Source of the DNA: Paraburkholderia sp. NMBU_R16
Lineage (GTDB): Bacteria; Pseudomonadota; Gammaproteobacteria; Burkholderiales; Burkholderiaceae
Reading direction: 5' to 3'
Assembly (NCBI RefSeq): GCF_013282575.1
Contig: NZ_JAAAYE010000012.1
Coordinates: forward strand, 1 to 64,000
DNA: 64,000 nt
Numbering within the stretch: the stretch's first letter is position 1; each line of letters begins with the position of its first letter. The notes below the pieces were generated by a model. It ran no database searches. It saw only the letters and a program-made list of their open reading frames with translations, and was not told the origin of the DNA. Of the stretch, positions 36,387 to 46,713 are shown in pieces. A program made the translations under genes and the position numbers.

Positions 36387-36528
36387 GGCTGGCTCCTTCG
36401 ATGCACGCATGGGTTGAATGTTTGTTTACCATGTCGTGCCGCGAAGGGCCAAGTCGTTTCGATGTGGTTGGGTTGGTGGCTCGGCGTTAGCGTTTGGGGT
36501 CTCGTGATCTGCCCTTCGCTCAATGTAT

Positions 36529-37479
36529 TCAACCGCCTGAGCCTGTCATGGTCGGCAGGAGGACCCGATAGACGTGAATGAACGCGGGTCCCAGCAATAC
36601 GGTCAGCAACGCCGGGAAGATGCAGAACGCGAGCGGGATCAGGAGCTTCAGTGCGATTTTGGCGGCCTGCTCCTCGGCGCGCATGCGCCTGCGCGTGCGC
36701 AGCGTATCCGAGAGCACGCGCAGCGAATCCGCGATGCTCGTACCGAAGCGTTCGGCCTGAATCAGCATGGTCGCGAATGAATCGATGTCATCGACACCGG
36801 TGCGCAGCGCCAGATTGCGCAACGCTTTTTCGCGTGTGAATCCGGAGCGCATTTCAATCAGCATTAGCTCGAGCTCGCTCGCGACGACGACACTGCGTAT
36901 CTTGATTTCCTCGCAGACCTTCATGAGCCCCGCATCGAGACTGAGACCCGCTTCGATGCAGACCGTCAGCAGATCGAGCGCATCGGGAAAGTCCTCGAAG
37001 ATCGTGCGCTTGCGCGACTTCACGCGCCGCCTGAGGATGGTATTGGGCAAATAGTTGCCGCAGGCGCCGAGCACGACGAGCACCCCCGCCATTTCCATCG
37101 GCGTACTCGCGAGCGACGTGCGGGTGAGCCACGGCAACGCCGCCAGGGGAAGCAGTAGGGCAAGGGCTGTTTTCGCCGCGAAATAGAGGGCCGCGGCATT
37201 CGGCGAGCGCCAGCCCGCATTCATCAGGAGGACGCGCAGGGCAGAGTTTTCCCATCCTTCCTTGGGGGTAGAGAGCTTGGCGATCGGCTGAGAGATATCG
37301 GCGATCTTCTGCAGCCAGGCGCCGGTGGTCGTCTCTTCGGCAGCCGACAGCCCAGACGGGGAGATGCCTCCAGCCTGCTCGATGCGCTTTTTCATGTCAC
37401 GAGGCGACATGATCAGCATGGCGCTTAAAACGCCCGCAGACACGAATGCAAAGAGGCCGATAAAAAGCAGTATGTTCAT
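36529..37479 (-). CDS. tadC: Tad pilus inner-membrane platform protein TadC
   Basis: The 316-residue protein has a T2SSF domain with FEDFPDALDLLTVCIEAGLSLDAGL and FGTSIADSLRVLSDTLRTRRRMRAEEQAAK, and three or four transmembrane helices. With TadB it forms the membrane platform that the TadA ATPase drives. It is the last gene of the locus. An in-frame start six codons upstream is possible. Confidence 0.92.
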   Translation of the reverse strand: MNILLFIGLFAFVSAGVLSAMLIMSPRDMKKRIEQAGGISPSGLSAAEETTTGAWLQKIADISQPIAKLSTPKEGWENSALRVLLMNAGWRSPNAAALYFAAKTALALLLPLAALPWLTRTSLASTPMEMAGVLVVLGACGNYLPNTILRRRVKSRKRTIFEDFPDALDLLTVCIEAGLSLDAGLMKVCEEIKIRSVVVASELELMLIEMRSGFTREKALRNLALRTGVDDIDSFATMLIQAERFGTSIADSLRVLSDTLRTRRRMRAEEQAAKIALKLLIPLAFCIFPALLTVLLGPAFIHVYRVLLPTMTGSGG

Positions 37480-37544
37480 GGAGTTGGGCGATTGCACGAT
37501 GGATCCTCCTTGCTGTCATCGACCGCGCCTCACTGGCGCGGATG

Positions 37545-38522
37545 TCATACGCGGATGCGAATGATGCGGCGCATCGAATAGATGCCAGCCACCATCAAAA
37601 AGGCCATCACGCCGATCACTTTGAAGCCTGCGGGGTCGGTCCACAGGACTTCGAGAAACGAACGGTTGAGGACCGACATGGCGCCGGCCGTGATAAAGGG
37701 CAGCAAGCCGAGCACCCATGCCGATAACTTGCCTTCGGCAGACAGCACGCGGACCTTGTCGAAGAGCTTGAACCGCTCGCGGATAAGAAACGCGATGCCG
37801 TCGAGCACTTCGGCGAGGTTGCCGCCCGTTTCGCGCTGGATCAGCACGGCGATCACGAAGTAGCGTAAATCCCGTATCGGAACGCGCTTGGCGAGGTTCA
37901 GCAAAGCATCGTTGAGCGGAACCCCGTAGTTGATTTCATCGAACACGATGCGGAATTCCCCGGCTGCGGGTTCGGTGAACTCCGTGGCCACCATGTCGAG
38001 CGCGCTCGGAAACGAATGGCCGGCGCGCAGCGCGCGGCTGATGGCATCGGCAGCCTCAGGCAATTGCTTTTCGATCTGCGCGAGCCGCTTGGCTCGGCGA
38101 CGGCGGACATGGAGGTAGGGCAATGCACCCGTTGTGAGCGCAACCAGCGGAACGAAGAGAACGGGCACCGGGAGAAGCAAGCCGACGAACAACACGATGA
38201 CAGGCAAGGCCGCACTGGTTGCGATGAGCCGGGAACAGGACCAACTCATGCCCGATTGATGGATGAATAAATCGAGCGTCTGCATGCGAGGCAACTGCAC
38301 CAGAAGCTTTTCGAGCGTGTTCGATTCGCGCAGCATCCGGTCCTTCAGGATCGTCAGGCGTTCCTTTTGCACTTGTCCGCCGGCCGAGAGCGTGCGGATG
38401 CGGGATTCAATGCGGCGCGCAGCAGGGCCATGACGGCTATTCCACCAAAGGTAGCCGCCTTCGAGCGCAAGCACGACGGCTACGAACAGCAAGACGATAA
38501 ACGCGTAGAAAATCGGGTCCAT
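37545..38522 (-). CDS. tadB: Tad pilus inner-membrane platform protein TadB
   Basis: The 325-residue protein has an N-terminal helix, a T2SSF domain (KQLPEAADAISRALRAGHSFPSAL; RDLRYFVIAVLIQRETGGNLAEVL) and C-terminal helices. It partners TadC. It starts 21 bases after tadA on the same strand. Confidence 0.92.
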   Translation of the reverse strand: MDPIFYAFIVLLFVAVVLALEGGYLWWNSRHGPAARRIESRIRTLSAGGQVQKERLTILKDRMLRESNTLEKLLVQLPRMQTLDLFIHQSGMSWSCSRLIATSAALPVIVLFVGLLLPVPVLFVPLVALTTGALPYLHVRRRRAKRLAQIEKQLPEAADAISRALRAGHSFPSALDMVATEFTEPAAGEFRIVFDEINYGVPLNDALLNLAKRVPIRDLRYFVIAVLIQRETGGNLAEVLDGIAFLIRERFKLFDKVRVLSAEGKLSAWVLGLLPFITAGAMSVLNRSFLEVLWTDPAGFKVIGVMAFLMVAGIYSMRRIIRIRV

Positions 38523-38543
38523 CTCGGCCTCCTTGGGCACGGG

Positions 38544-39905
38544 TCAGGTCGTCTCGTAGCGGCGGGCCGGATCGTAGAGCTCGTCGGGCAAGTGGACGCC
38601 GAACGCTTGCAGCCGCTCGGCGAACTTGGGCCGCACACCCGTCGCGCAGAAGTGCCCGCGCACCGAGCCGTTCTTGTCGACCCCGGAGCGCTTGAACGTG
38701 AAGATCTCCTGCATGTTGATGATCTCACCCTCCATCCCCGTCAGTTCCTGAATGCTGACGATCTTGCGACGGCCATCGGTGAGCCGCGTGGCCTGAATGA
38801 CGACGGAAATCGCGGAGGCGACCTGCTGGCGCATCGTTTTGGGCGGCAATCCCATGCCGGCCATGCTGATCATATTTTCGAGCCGGGTCAGTGCGTCGCG
38901 AGGCGTATTCGCGTGGATGGTCGCGAGAGAACCCTCGTGACCGGTGTTCATTGCGGCGAGCATGTCGAGCGCTTCCGCGCCGCGCACCTCGCCGAGGATG
39001 ATGCGATCCGGACGCATGCGCAGTGCATTGCGCACCAGTGTGCGCTGCGTGATTTCGCCGCGTCCCTCGATGTTCGGCGGCCGCGTTTCGAGCCGCAGCA
39101 CGTGCGGTTGCCGCAGCTGCAATTCGGCGGCGTCTTCGATCGTGACGATGCGCTCGTCTTCGGGGATGAATCCGGACAGAATGTTGAGCAGCGTGGTTTT
39201 GCCGCTGCCGGTGCCGCCCGAGACGAGGATATTGACCTTTGCGCGGGCGAGTGCGTCGAGCAGCTCCGCCATGGGCGGCGTGAGGGTCTGCAGGTCGATC
39301 AAGTCCGAGATTTTCAGGGGATTGACCGAAAAACGGCGGATCGAGACCAGAGGGCCGTCGATAGCCGAAGGGGGAATGATCGCATTGACGCGCGAGCCAT
39401 CCGGCAGCCGGGCATCGACCATCGGGCTCGATTCGTCGATGCGGCGGCCGACACGAGAGACGATCTTTTCGATCACCTTCATCAGATGAGCGTCGTCGTA
39501 GAAAGTCACATCGGTCAGCTCGAGCTTGCCTTTACGCTCGATGTAAGTCTGCCTGGACGTATTGACGAGAATGTCGGAGATGGTCGGATCGCGCAGCAGC
39601 GCTTCCAGCGGGCCGAAGCCGAACATTTCGTCGTAGACGTCGACGATGAGCTGCTTGCGTTCCTGGTCGTTGGCCGGCACCCGTTCCTCGTCCAGTATCC
39701 GAGCGATCAGTGCGCCGATTTCGTCGCGCACCTGTTCGGTCGGCATGCGTGCGAGCCGCTCCAGTTCGACGCGATCGAGCACCGCATGGTGCACGTCCCG
39801 TTTGAGCGTCTGGTAGGCGGAACGGGCCATGCCGTTGCCCGGCGCACCGTTGCGTTCGCCGAACGATTTCACGAATTGCCCGGATATCTGCTCACGTAAC
39901 GACAT
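38544..39905 (-). CDS. tadA: Tad pilus assembly ATPase TadA/CpaF
   Basis: The 453-residue secretion ATPase has Walker [13 protein letters not shown] (about 225-236), an Asp box and Walker B region ([19 protein letters not shown]), and the His box ATIHANTP. It powers Flp pilin polymerisation, and possibly retraction. It lies between tadZ and tadB in the usual order. Confidence 0.95.
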   Translation of the reverse strand: MSLREQISGQFVKSFGERNGAPGNGMARSAYQTLKRDVHHAVLDRVELERLARMPTEQVRDEIGALIARILDEERVPANDQERKQLIVDVYDEMFGFGPLEALLRDPTISDILVNTSRQTYIERKGKLELTDVTFYDDAHLMKVIEKIVSRVGRRIDESSPMVDARLPDGSRVNAIIPPSAIDGPLVSIRRFSVNPLKISDLIDLQTLTPPMAELLDALARAKVNILVSGGTGSGKTTLLNILSGFIPEDERIVTIEDAAELQLRQPHVLRLETRPPNIEGRGEITQRTLVRNALRMRPDRIILGEVRGAEALDMLAAMNTGHEGSLATIHANTPRDALTRLENMISMAGMGLPPKTMRQQVASAISVVIQATRLTDGRRKIVSIQELTGMEGEIINMQEIFTFKRSGVDKNGSVRGHFCATGVRPKFAERLQAFGVHLPDELYDPARRYETT

Positions 39906-39925
39906 GATCTTCTCCCCATCCTTGC

Positions 39926-41134
39926 TTACATTGTCTTGAGCTTCGGCGCCACGCTACGCCCGAAAAAACGCAGGGAACGCGCTTCGGTGCGAACGCGCCC
40001 GCGCGCGGCCGCGGGTACGCGATCGACGATGTTGTCCGCCAGTTGCTGCAGGGCGCGCGCGATGCCGCTCGAACGCTTGACGCTTGAAACGGGTACGCCT
40101 TCTTCTAGCGCTGCCCGAACGACGTCGGCGTCCTCGGGCAGCACCTGATAGGGCGACATGTCGAGTACCTCTTCGAGCGTTGCGCGCGCGCGCTCGGCAT
40201 CGCGCGTGTGGCGGTTCAGCAGCAGCCGTAGGCTGTCGGACCCATAGCCGAGCGAGGCCAGGATTTCGCGCAGGCGTCGGCCGGCGCGCACGTGCGGCAT
40301 TCCCGGTTGGAGCACCATGTGGATTTCGTCGCTTTTATCGAGCGCGAGCATCGACAGGGGGTTCACCAACTGTCCAAGATCGAATATGACGAAGTCGTAG
40401 CGGGGGACGGCGATGCCGAGAAGCCATTCCAGTTGTTCATGGTGCAGCTCACCCGCTTTCACGGGATCGCCCGCACCGGCCAGCACATGAAACGTCTCGC
40501 TTACGCGTAACAGGCTTGCGTCGAGAAACGCTGAGTCCATCCGCTCGATCTGCCCGCACATCTGCGGCAACGTCGACGGTGGTGTCTCGTTCGTCACGAG
40601 AAATGCCGCGTCGCCGTAAAGCTGATCGAGGTCTATCAATAGAACGCGTTTTTGCCGGCTCGCGGAGATCGCGTGAGCCACATTGCCCGCGATCAGCGTT
40701 GTGCCGTTGCCACCCTTGGACGCGATGAACGACACGATGCGCGTCTCGCGGCCACCGCTGAGCGAACGCTTGCTCTCGGCGCGAAGCAGCGCTTCGCCGA
40801 GCGAGTGCTGATCGAGCGGCCAGCCGAGCACATCGCGGAAGCCCGCGCGCATGGCGGCGATCAGCGTCTGCGGCGATGCGTCGGGCGTCAGCAGCACGCA
40901 CGTGAGCCGGTCGTATCGTTGGTTGAGCTCCGCGATGACGGTAAGCTCCGCGTCGTCGAGGGAGATCGCGTCGACGATGAGAACGTCGAACGCATCGAGG
41001 CCGTCGCCGCGCTGTGCAAGCTGAGAAGGGCTGCCGACGGTCCGCGTGGTTCGATAGCTGCCACATGTGCCGATCAATCTCACGATCTCCGTGAGGCGCG
41101 AGGCGTCTTTCGAAATGCTGAGTATGTCGATCAT
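39926..41134 (-). CDS. tadZ: Tad pilus localisation ATPase TadZ/CpaE
   Basis: The 402-residue protein has an N-terminal atypical receiver-like domain ([21 protein letters not shown]) and a C-terminal ParA/MinD-type ATPase with deviant Walker [16 protein letters not shown]. Such proteins place the pilus machine at the cell pole. It is co-oriented with tadA. Confidence 0.93.
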   Translation of the reverse strand: MIDILSISKDASRLTEIVRLIGTCGSYRTTRTVGSPSQLAQRGDGLDAFDVLIVDAISLDDAELTVIAELNQRYDRLTCVLLTPDASPQTLIAAMRAGFRDVLGWPLDQHSLGEALLRAESKRSLSGGRETRIVSFIASKGGNGTTLIAGNVAHAISASRQKRVLLIDLDQLYGDAAFLVTNETPPSTLPQMCGQIERMDSAFLDASLLRVSETFHVLAGAGDPVKAGELHHEQLEWLLGIAVPRYDFVIFDLGQLVNPLSMLALDKSDEIHMVLQPGMPHVRAGRRLREILASLGYGSDSLRLLLNRHTRDAERARATLEEVLDMSPYQVLPEDADVVRAALEEGVPVSSVKRSSGIARALQQLADNIVDRVPAAARGRVRTEARSLRFFGRSVAPKLKTM

Positions 41135-41158
41135 GATCGTATGTAAAGCTGTCAGGGG

Positions 41159-41623
41159 TTATTGGCAAACCGTGCCGCCCGTCGAGGTGGCGAGGCTCTC
41201 GCGTGGCAACGTGGTGGTGAGCGGTGGCATGGTGAGCGTGAGCGGAATGAATGGAATCATGGTTTGCACGCTGACATTGGTGACGCTGACCGTGACGAAA
41301 GTGCAACTGTTGCGCGCGGTGTCCGAGTCGGAGTCGCAGCCTGACGGGGTATACGCGAGATCGACGTTCGCGGCGGAAAGCAGTGGCAGCAGCTTAGTGA
41401 TGCGCTGCTTGACGACGGTCGCATCGGCGTCGCAGACGACTGCGGTCCTCGCCCCGAGGCGCACCGCCTCGCTGGCCGTATTCCAGTAATAGAGGACGCG
41501 GGCGAACTCGAAGATGCCGATGAGCAGTGTGCAGAACACCGCGGCGACGATGGCGAATTCGACGATTGCCGCACCGCGCTGCCGGCGGCGCGATGCAGCA
41601 CGGGGATGAGCGCGCGCGTTCAT
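41159..41623 (-). CDS. tadF: TadF/TadE-like minor pseudopilin
   Basis: The 154-residue protein has a basic leader RRQRG followed by the processing-type motif AAIVEFAIVAAVF and a hydrophobic helix, then a Cys-containing periplasmic domain (Cys near VVCDAD, SGCDSD, RNSCTF, and a C-terminal VCQ). It is a TadE-family pseudopilin and probably processed by TadV. Its start overlaps the upstream TadE stop as ATGA. Confidence 0.82.
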   Translation of the reverse strand: MNARAHPRAASRRRQRGAAIVEFAIVAAVFCTLLIGIFEFARVLYYWNTASEAVRLGARTAVVCDADATVVKQRITKLLPLLSAANVDLAYTPSGCDSDSDTARNSCTFVTVSVTNVSVQTMIPFIPLTLTMPPLTTTLPRESLATSTGGTVCQ

Positions 41624-42171
41624 GACACCTGCCTCATGACGGTGAATATGTTGTCGAAATTGAAGGTCCCGAGCTTGAAGTACGGCTCGATCGGGGTGTA
41701 CGGGAAGCCCGAGATCTTCACCTCGACCAGGCTGATGCTGCCCGATTGCGTGCCGCCCGCAGCACCGTTGTTCGTGTCGTAGGTCGGCACGTTTGAAAAC
41801 GCTGGCGGGTCGGTCGAATCGGTGCATCCCGCCGAGCTGCTCGCATCGCAAATGGTCACCATCGCGGTCGTCAGGCCGCTGACGAGCGGCGCCCCTCCAC
41901 ATGTCGTACTGCCATAGACGACGAGGCACTTCGCTTCCGAGATCGGGTAGGTGGGATCGGTCGGCAGATAGGTCGACAGATAACGCGCCGCGTCGCGGGT
42001 CCCCTTGGTCAGCGCATCGTATTGCCAGATGGCGTGGCCGAACTCCGCCACGCCCATCGCCAATACGATGAGCGGAATCAGGACGATGGCGAACTCGACC
42101 ATGGCCGCGCCGCTGGTGCGCTTGTGGGATCTCTGTTTGAACTGGCGTGCTTTCATGGCGGCCTCGCTCAT
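41620..42171 (-). CDS. tadE: TadE-like minor pseudopilin
   Basis: The 183-residue protein has the motif KRTSGAAMVEFAIVLIPL with a hydrophobic helix and a Cys-containing periplasmic part (AKCLVVYGSTTCGG, TICDASSSAGC). It is a TadE pseudopilin. The ATG used overlaps the tadG stop as ATGA; an internal ATG five codons later is a less likely alternative. Confidence 0.85.
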   Translation of the reverse strand: MSEAAMKARQFKQRSHKRTSGAAMVEFAIVLIPLIVLAMGVAEFGHAIWQYDALTKGTRDAARYLSTYLPTDPTYPISEAKCLVVYGSTTCGGAPLVSGLTTAMVTICDASSSAGCTDSTDPPAFSNVPTYDTNNGAAGGTQSGSISLVEVKISGFPYTPIEPYFKLGTFNFDNIFTVMRQVS

Positions 42172-43421
42172 TGCACGAGCACGGGAACGAGAGGCCCGAC
42201 GGAATTACTGTTGCCGGGGACGCCATGGGTCGCGCATGGCACGCTCGCGTCTGTCGATTTACCCTCGTATTCGAGGTGAACGGGCCCTGCGCCGCCGCCG
42301 CTTTCCATCGGATCGAGCATCAGGACGCAGTCCCACCAGAGAATCGATGCCTTGTGGCCGCTCAGCAATTGCGTGCAGTCCACCTCGGGTGCGAGGGCCA
42401 GCCGTCGATCGGCGCCCGCCGTATAGGCGGTTGTCGACGACGAACCCGCTGTTTTGAGCCCCGTGATGGCATCGCCTTGATAGGCGGAGAACTTTGCGCG
42501 CTGCTTGACGAAGTCCGGATATGCGTTGGACGGGGTTGGCCAAGTCTTGGGGTACGTGTAGGCGAAGCCCGTGAAGTCAGGCGTTGCACTCGCCTGCTTG
42601 TAGGGGTTCTGGTAGAGGCCGAAGCGGCTGTTCCATGCACCGTCGTCGGTCAGCTTGTTGCCGGGCGAGCCGACGGACGATCCGGTGGCAGGCATGCTGC
42701 AGTAGTTCGAGGTCAACTCGTTTCTGATCGAGACCGCGTTGTTGCTTCCGTCGAGTGCTGCCCATCCGAAGTTGCCCGCGCCATAGCTGGGGGGCGAGCC
42801 CGTCTTGGATGCGATCCATTGTCCAACCGAGTAGCTTTGTCCGGCGATGGGCGGGTTCACTTGCGTGCCTGCCTTGCAAACGAACACTGGAATCGCGCAG
42901 GTCGTCTGGGCTGGGCTGATCGTCGCGACTGCGAACGCCGATACGTCTGCATTGGCGATCGACACGCCAGGCAGCATATCGAGCACCTCGATGAACCAGT
43001 TCGATATATTCGTGAGCGCGGTCGTGCACTTGATGAACTTCACCTTGCTCGGATTCGAAACGGAGCTTTTCGGCAAGAACGGGTTGCTCAGCGAATCGCT
43101 GAACGTCACGTTGCTCTCGACCGACAACTGAACGGGATTTTTTTGGAAGAACGCGTAGTTATAGTGGCCGGCCGAGATGCCGGCCGCTTCCGGCACGGAC
43201 AGGTCGATCGTTGCGCCGGTCAGGTCACGGGCACCCGCGAGCGCACACGAATCCGCACTGTTTTGCAGCTCGCTTTTGACGACGTAGAGCTTGCCGAGAT
43301 CGAGCGCGAGCCCGACGAACCCGATGAGCGCGACGAGCGCGAGAGCGACCATGATTGCGACAGCACCGCGCTCTTTTCGTCTCGGCGCGCCGCGCATCCC
43401 CGTTTGACCATTGCAATTCAT
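42168..43421 (-). CDS. tadG: Tad pilus protein TadG
   Basis: The 417-residue protein has the N-terminal RKERGAVAIMVALALVALIGFVGLALD signal and helix of TadG and a long periplasmic region with many Ser, Asn and Cys residues. A vWA-like fold is expected from the family but no clear MIDAS is seen. It is thought to be a minor, envelope-spanning component. Confidence 0.85.
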   Translation of the reverse strand: MNCNGQTGMRGAPRRKERGAVAIMVALALVALIGFVGLALDLGKLYVVKSELQNSADSCALAGARDLTGATIDLSVPEAAGISAGHYNYAFFQKNPVQLSVESNVTFSDSLSNPFLPKSSVSNPSKVKFIKCTTALTNISNWFIEVLDMLPGVSIANADVSAFAVATISPAQTTCAIPVFVCKAGTQVNPPIAGQSYSVGQWIASKTGSPPSYGAGNFGWAALDGSNNAVSIRNELTSNYCSMPATGSSVGSPGNKLTDDGAWNSRFGLYQNPYKQASATPDFTGFAYTYPKTWPTPSNAYPDFVKQRAKFSAYQGDAITGLKTAGSSSTTAYTAGADRRLALAPEVDCTQLLSGHKASILWWDCVLMLDPMESGGGAGPVHLEYEGKSTDASVPCATHGVPGNSNSVGPLVPVLVQ

Positions 43422-43446
43422 GATCGTCTCCCGCGCAGGTGCTGTC

Positions 43447-43755
43447 TCATTGATTGCTTCCGCCGCCGGCGCCTATGCCGATGACGAACGGGTTCCCCGA
43501 CTGCTGCTGCGCGGGGCTGAACGATTTGTCGTAGCGACGCATCGCGGAGACTGCGGCGCTGCCGTCTACACCCTGTGTCGACGGGTGGTGCTCAGCCGCT
43601 TGCGGATCGATGATCTGCGCCTGGACGACGGAGCGGGCCGCTTCGCCGAAATGCGCATCCCAGATTGGCGTGCTCGTCATGCACCCGCCGAGCGCCGCGA
43701 AGACCGGCGCGATGGCAAGCACACGGCGCAACGAAGTAACGTAATCGCGTTTCAT
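43447..43755 (-). CDS. Tad-locus lipoprotein (pilotin-like)
   Basis: The 102-residue protein has a lipobox AALGGC (modified Cys25) and a short mature part ending with SFSPAQQQSGNPFVIGIGAGGG. It is typical of small outer-membrane lipoproteins found beside CpaC secretins (CpaD-like or pilotin-like), which help assemble the secretin. It lies between tadG and the secretin gene, 39 bases from the latter. Confidence 0.72.
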   Translation of the reverse strand: MKRDYVTSLRRVLAIAPVFAALGGCMTSTPIWDAHFGEAARSVVQAQIIDPQAAEHHPSTQGVDGSAAVSAMRRYDKSFSPAQQQSGNPFVIGIGAGGGSNQ

Positions 43756-43794
43756 GAGATTTTCCCCTTCGTACTTTCGTACGTTGATATCGCA

Positions 43795-45747
43795 TCAGTG
43801 CCGCACTGGGCTTTTCGACGTGCCCGACATCGCGACCGCCTGCTTGTCACGAGCCGCGATGCGCGCCGCCGCGGCCTCGATTCGAGCTACGCGTGCCGCC
43901 TGCGCGCCCTCTGCCGGCGTGCGCGCCGGATCCGCGGCTATCTGCGCCGTGGCGATCTCCGTTGCGGCAACAGGCGTCGTCGAGACAGGCGCGGGCGCAT
44001 CGTGCAGCACTGAAGTCGTCTCGACCGGGGCGGCCTGCGGCGCCAGCTTGCGCGGCGCGGGCGCGGTGGCCGGCTCGCTAGTCTGCGAAGCGGGCGGGGC
44101 TGCGGGCAGGCTCGGCTGCGCGGGCGTATTCGCGGCGGACGGTGCCGCCGTCGCCGGCTGCATGGCCTTCGCGCCGCGGCCTTCCATGTTGCCGGTGGCG
44201 TAGACGTCGATATCCTTCGGTTGAGTGAAGCTATCGGTCGGCAACGGATATTGGCCGGCCGGCAGCGGTTTCACGAGGTGAGGGGTGATGATGAATACGA
44301 GCTCGGTCCGGTCTTGCTGGAAATCAGTGCTGCGCATCAGCGCGCCGATGACGGGCACTTCGCCGAGGCCCGGAAAGGCTTTCAGCGCGCCTGTGACGTT
44401 GTTGCTGATGAGGCCGCCGATCGCGAACGATTCACCGTCGTTCATCTGGACCGTCGTCGACGCACGCCGGGTCGTGATGAGCGGCAGAATCGCCGATGTG
44501 CTGACACCCGTGGCGCTGACCGCGACACCAGTGGGAGAGAGCTCCGAGACCTCGGGCGCGACCTTCAGATTGATGCGGCCGTTGCCGAGCACTGTTGGCG
44601 TGAATTTGAGCCCGACGCCAAACTCTTCTTCCTGCAGCGTGACGGTGGTCACGTTTCCGACATTGGTTTGGGGCACCGGGATGAAGACCTTGCCACCGGC
44701 GAGGAACGAAGCTTCCTGACCGCTGATGGTCACGAGATTCGGTTCGGCAAGAATCTTCGTGAGCTGGTCGCTCTTTTGCGCGTCCGCGGCAATCTTGAAC
44801 GGCAATCTGTTGGATTTACTGGCCGCCACGATGGTGTTCACGCCTTGAAGCAGGCTCGTCACCAACGCCCCCGTCCACGACCCGAAACCGCCTTGGAGGT
44901 TCAACGCCGAGCCGAGCTGATCCATGACGGTCTTCGATACTTCCGCGACCTTCACCTCGAGCATGACCTGCTGCGGCGAATCGAGCGTCATCATATTGAT
45001 GATGCCGGACGAGTTGCCGGAGCTGGAAACCTGGGAGTTCCCGCCCGACATACCGTTGCCCACTGCGTTCGAGGTGGACTGGGTTTGCTCGGACGGCTGC
45101 GCGTTGGCATAGGCGCGCGCGATTTCCGTCGCCTGCTGCGCGGCCGTGGCGCTCGAGACATTGCCCGCAAGAACGAGGTTGCCAGCTGCCGTCGACACGC
45201 GAATGCCGCGCTCGCCCGGCAGCAACTGCGCGAGCGATTGCTGCAGGCCCGCCGCATCCACGCCGACTGACACGTCGATCATCTGGCAGGCGCCGCTCGC
45301 GCCTTGCACGATCATGTTCGTCGTGCCGACGGACATGCCGACGAGATAGAGCGTGCGCGGCGAGACGAGCGTTGCCATGACGACGCCCGGGTTGCCGAGA
45401 GAGCGGTTGCGGGCGGGCTCGGCGAGGGGAACGAGCGTGGATTTGCCGACCGCCACCGAGACATTCGTCTGTTTGGCGATATCGCCCTTGCAGTTCGGGC
45501 CACGCAGGGGTTGCGCGGCAGCTGCCGCAGTGCCGGCGGCACCGGCGGCCGGCACCGGCGCCATGCTGATGGTCATCTGCATCGGCGCACCAGGCACTGC
45601 CTGCTGTCTGTTCGAATTCGGCTGTGCCGCCGCGGCTTGCGCAGCTGCAATGCCAAGGCCTGCACCCAGCAGTGCTGCCAGGATCGCGCTGCTCATCTTG
45701 CAGCGCCGCGGCAGGTGGGCTGCCGAGTGTTTCAGTTTCGTATTCAT
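43795..45747 (-). CDS. cpaC: Tad pilus secretin CpaC/RcpA
   Basis: The 650-residue protein has a signal peptide ending QAAAAQ, N-terminal BON/N0-like domains (about 60-230) and a C-terminal secretin domain. That domain has VQMNDGESFAIGGLI near 450, VPVIGALMRSTDFQQDRTELVFIITPHLVKPL and a Pro/Ala-rich tail of about 110 residues not needed for the barrel. It forms the outer-membrane channel for the Flp pilus. The start is chosen at MNTKLKHSAAHLPRRCK because upstream sequence lacks a signal peptide. Confidence 0.9.
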   Translation of the reverse strand: MNTKLKHSAAHLPRRCKMSSAILAALLGAGLGIAAAQAAAAQPNSNRQQAVPGAPMQMTISMAPVPAAGAAGTAAAAAQPLRGPNCKGDIAKQTNVSVAVGKSTLVPLAEPARNRSLGNPGVVMATLVSPRTLYLVGMSVGTTNMIVQGASGACQMIDVSVGVDAAGLQQSLAQLLPGERGIRVSTAAGNLVLAGNVSSATAAQQATEIARAYANAQPSEQTQSTSNAVGNGMSGGNSQVSSSGNSSGIINMMTLDSPQQVMLEVKVAEVSKTVMDQLGSALNLQGGFGSWTGALVTSLLQGVNTIVAASKSNRLPFKIAADAQKSDQLTKILAEPNLVTISGQEASFLAGGKVFIPVPQTNVGNVTTVTLQEEEFGVGLKFTPTVLGNGRINLKVAPEVSELSPTGVAVSATGVSTSAILPLITTRRASTTVQMNDGESFAIGGLISNNVTGALKAFPGLGEVPVIGALMRSTDFQQDRTELVFIITPHLVKPLPAGQYPLPTDSFTQPKDIDVYATGNMEGRGAKAMQPATAAPSAANTPAQPSLPAAPPASQTSEPATAPAPRKLAPQAAPVETTSVLHDAPAPVSTTPVAATEIATAQIAADPARTPAEGAQAARVARIEAAAARIAARDKQAVAMSGTSKSPVRH

Positions 45748-45855
45748 TTGGTGATGCCCCCCGGTTGTGATGCCTGTACCTCGTGAGTTCCGCTTTTTAC
45801 GTGTCGTTTTGGGTCCCGGGCGGTGCGTGCCGATCCTCACGCGCGCCCCTCGACA

Positions 45856-46692
45856 CTAGAAGCATTCGACGCCGCCCGAAATGCCCGACAGCACGCCGAC
45901 GCAGTCGCGCTTGACCGGCGCGGCCGCTGTCTTGTAGTGCACGCGAGCGGGTTTGACCGGTGCGGGCGCCGATGCCGCGACCGTCGCAGCCGGTGTGCCG
46001 AGCAACGTGTTCTTCGTCGCGCCTTTCGTCAGCAGCGTGTCGTTGTCGACCTGGCTGCGCAGCACGAGCGACAGCGTGCCTACGCTGCGCGCGAGGTCGA
46101 GTTTTTCCGCCTGGTCGGGCGTCACTTCGAGCGTCACCGCGTTGACGACTTTCGGCTGCGTGTCGTCGCGGCTCACCTGCTGCGCAACCGCGAGCACGAG
46201 AATTTTTTCGAGCACGATCTTCGAAATGCTGCGTTGATCGTTGGTGCCGCCGGGCTCCTGCGTGTTCACGATCACGTCGACGTAGTTGCCGGGCAACGCA
46301 AATCCCGCAACGCCGATCACGTCGTTGACGCGCACGGTGATCGCGCGATCGCCCTTGTTGATGACGGCGGAGAGCCCTCCCTTCGTGCCGATGGGCGAGA
46401 GCTTCGACTCCAGCACCGGCTCGCCGCGCATGAGACTCGAGCGGACGACGCGTCCCTCAAGCGATTTGATGTCCTTGAACGTACCAGGCGGCACGCTGCC
46501 GCTTGGCCAGTCGACGATACGAATCAGATTGGTGTTCAGTGGCTGACCGAGGTTGATATCGTCGATGGCGACTGCCACAGGCCTCACTGCATTCGATGAG
46601 GTATGGATGAGCCAGCGGGAGGCGAACACGACGGCGGCCAAGCCAGCCAGCATGGCTATCGCCAACATGATGAGAGCGCGCGAATTTTTCAT
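45856..46692 (-). CDS. cpaB: Tad pilus protein CpaB/RcpC (SAF domain)
   Basis: The 278-residue protein has an N-terminal helix (LIMLAIAMLAGLAAVVFAS), an SAF domain (VAVAIDDINLGQPLNTNLI) and a RcpC-type C-terminal region, GDRAITVRVNDVIGVAGFALPGNYVDVIV. CpaB is a periplasmic component that works with the secretin. Confidence 0.9.
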   Translation of the reverse strand: MKNSRALIMLAIAMLAGLAAVVFASRWLIHTSSNAVRPVAVAIDDINLGQPLNTNLIRIVDWPSGSVPPGTFKDIKSLEGRVVRSSLMRGEPVLESKLSPIGTKGGLSAVINKGDRAITVRVNDVIGVAGFALPGNYVDVIVNTQEPGGTNDQRSISKIVLEKILVLAVAQQVSRDDTQPKVVNAVTLEVTPDQAEKLDLARSVGTLSLVLRSQVDNDTLLTKGATKNTLLGTPAATVAASAPAPVKPARVHYKTAAAPVKRDCVGVLSGISGGVECF

Positions 46693-46713
46693 GAGAGGAC
46701 TCCTAACGATTCG

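Noticed and set aside
43795-45270. Plus-strand frames over the secretin gene
   Set aside because: They have no recognisable domain, no ribosome-binding site and lie opposite a clear secretin.
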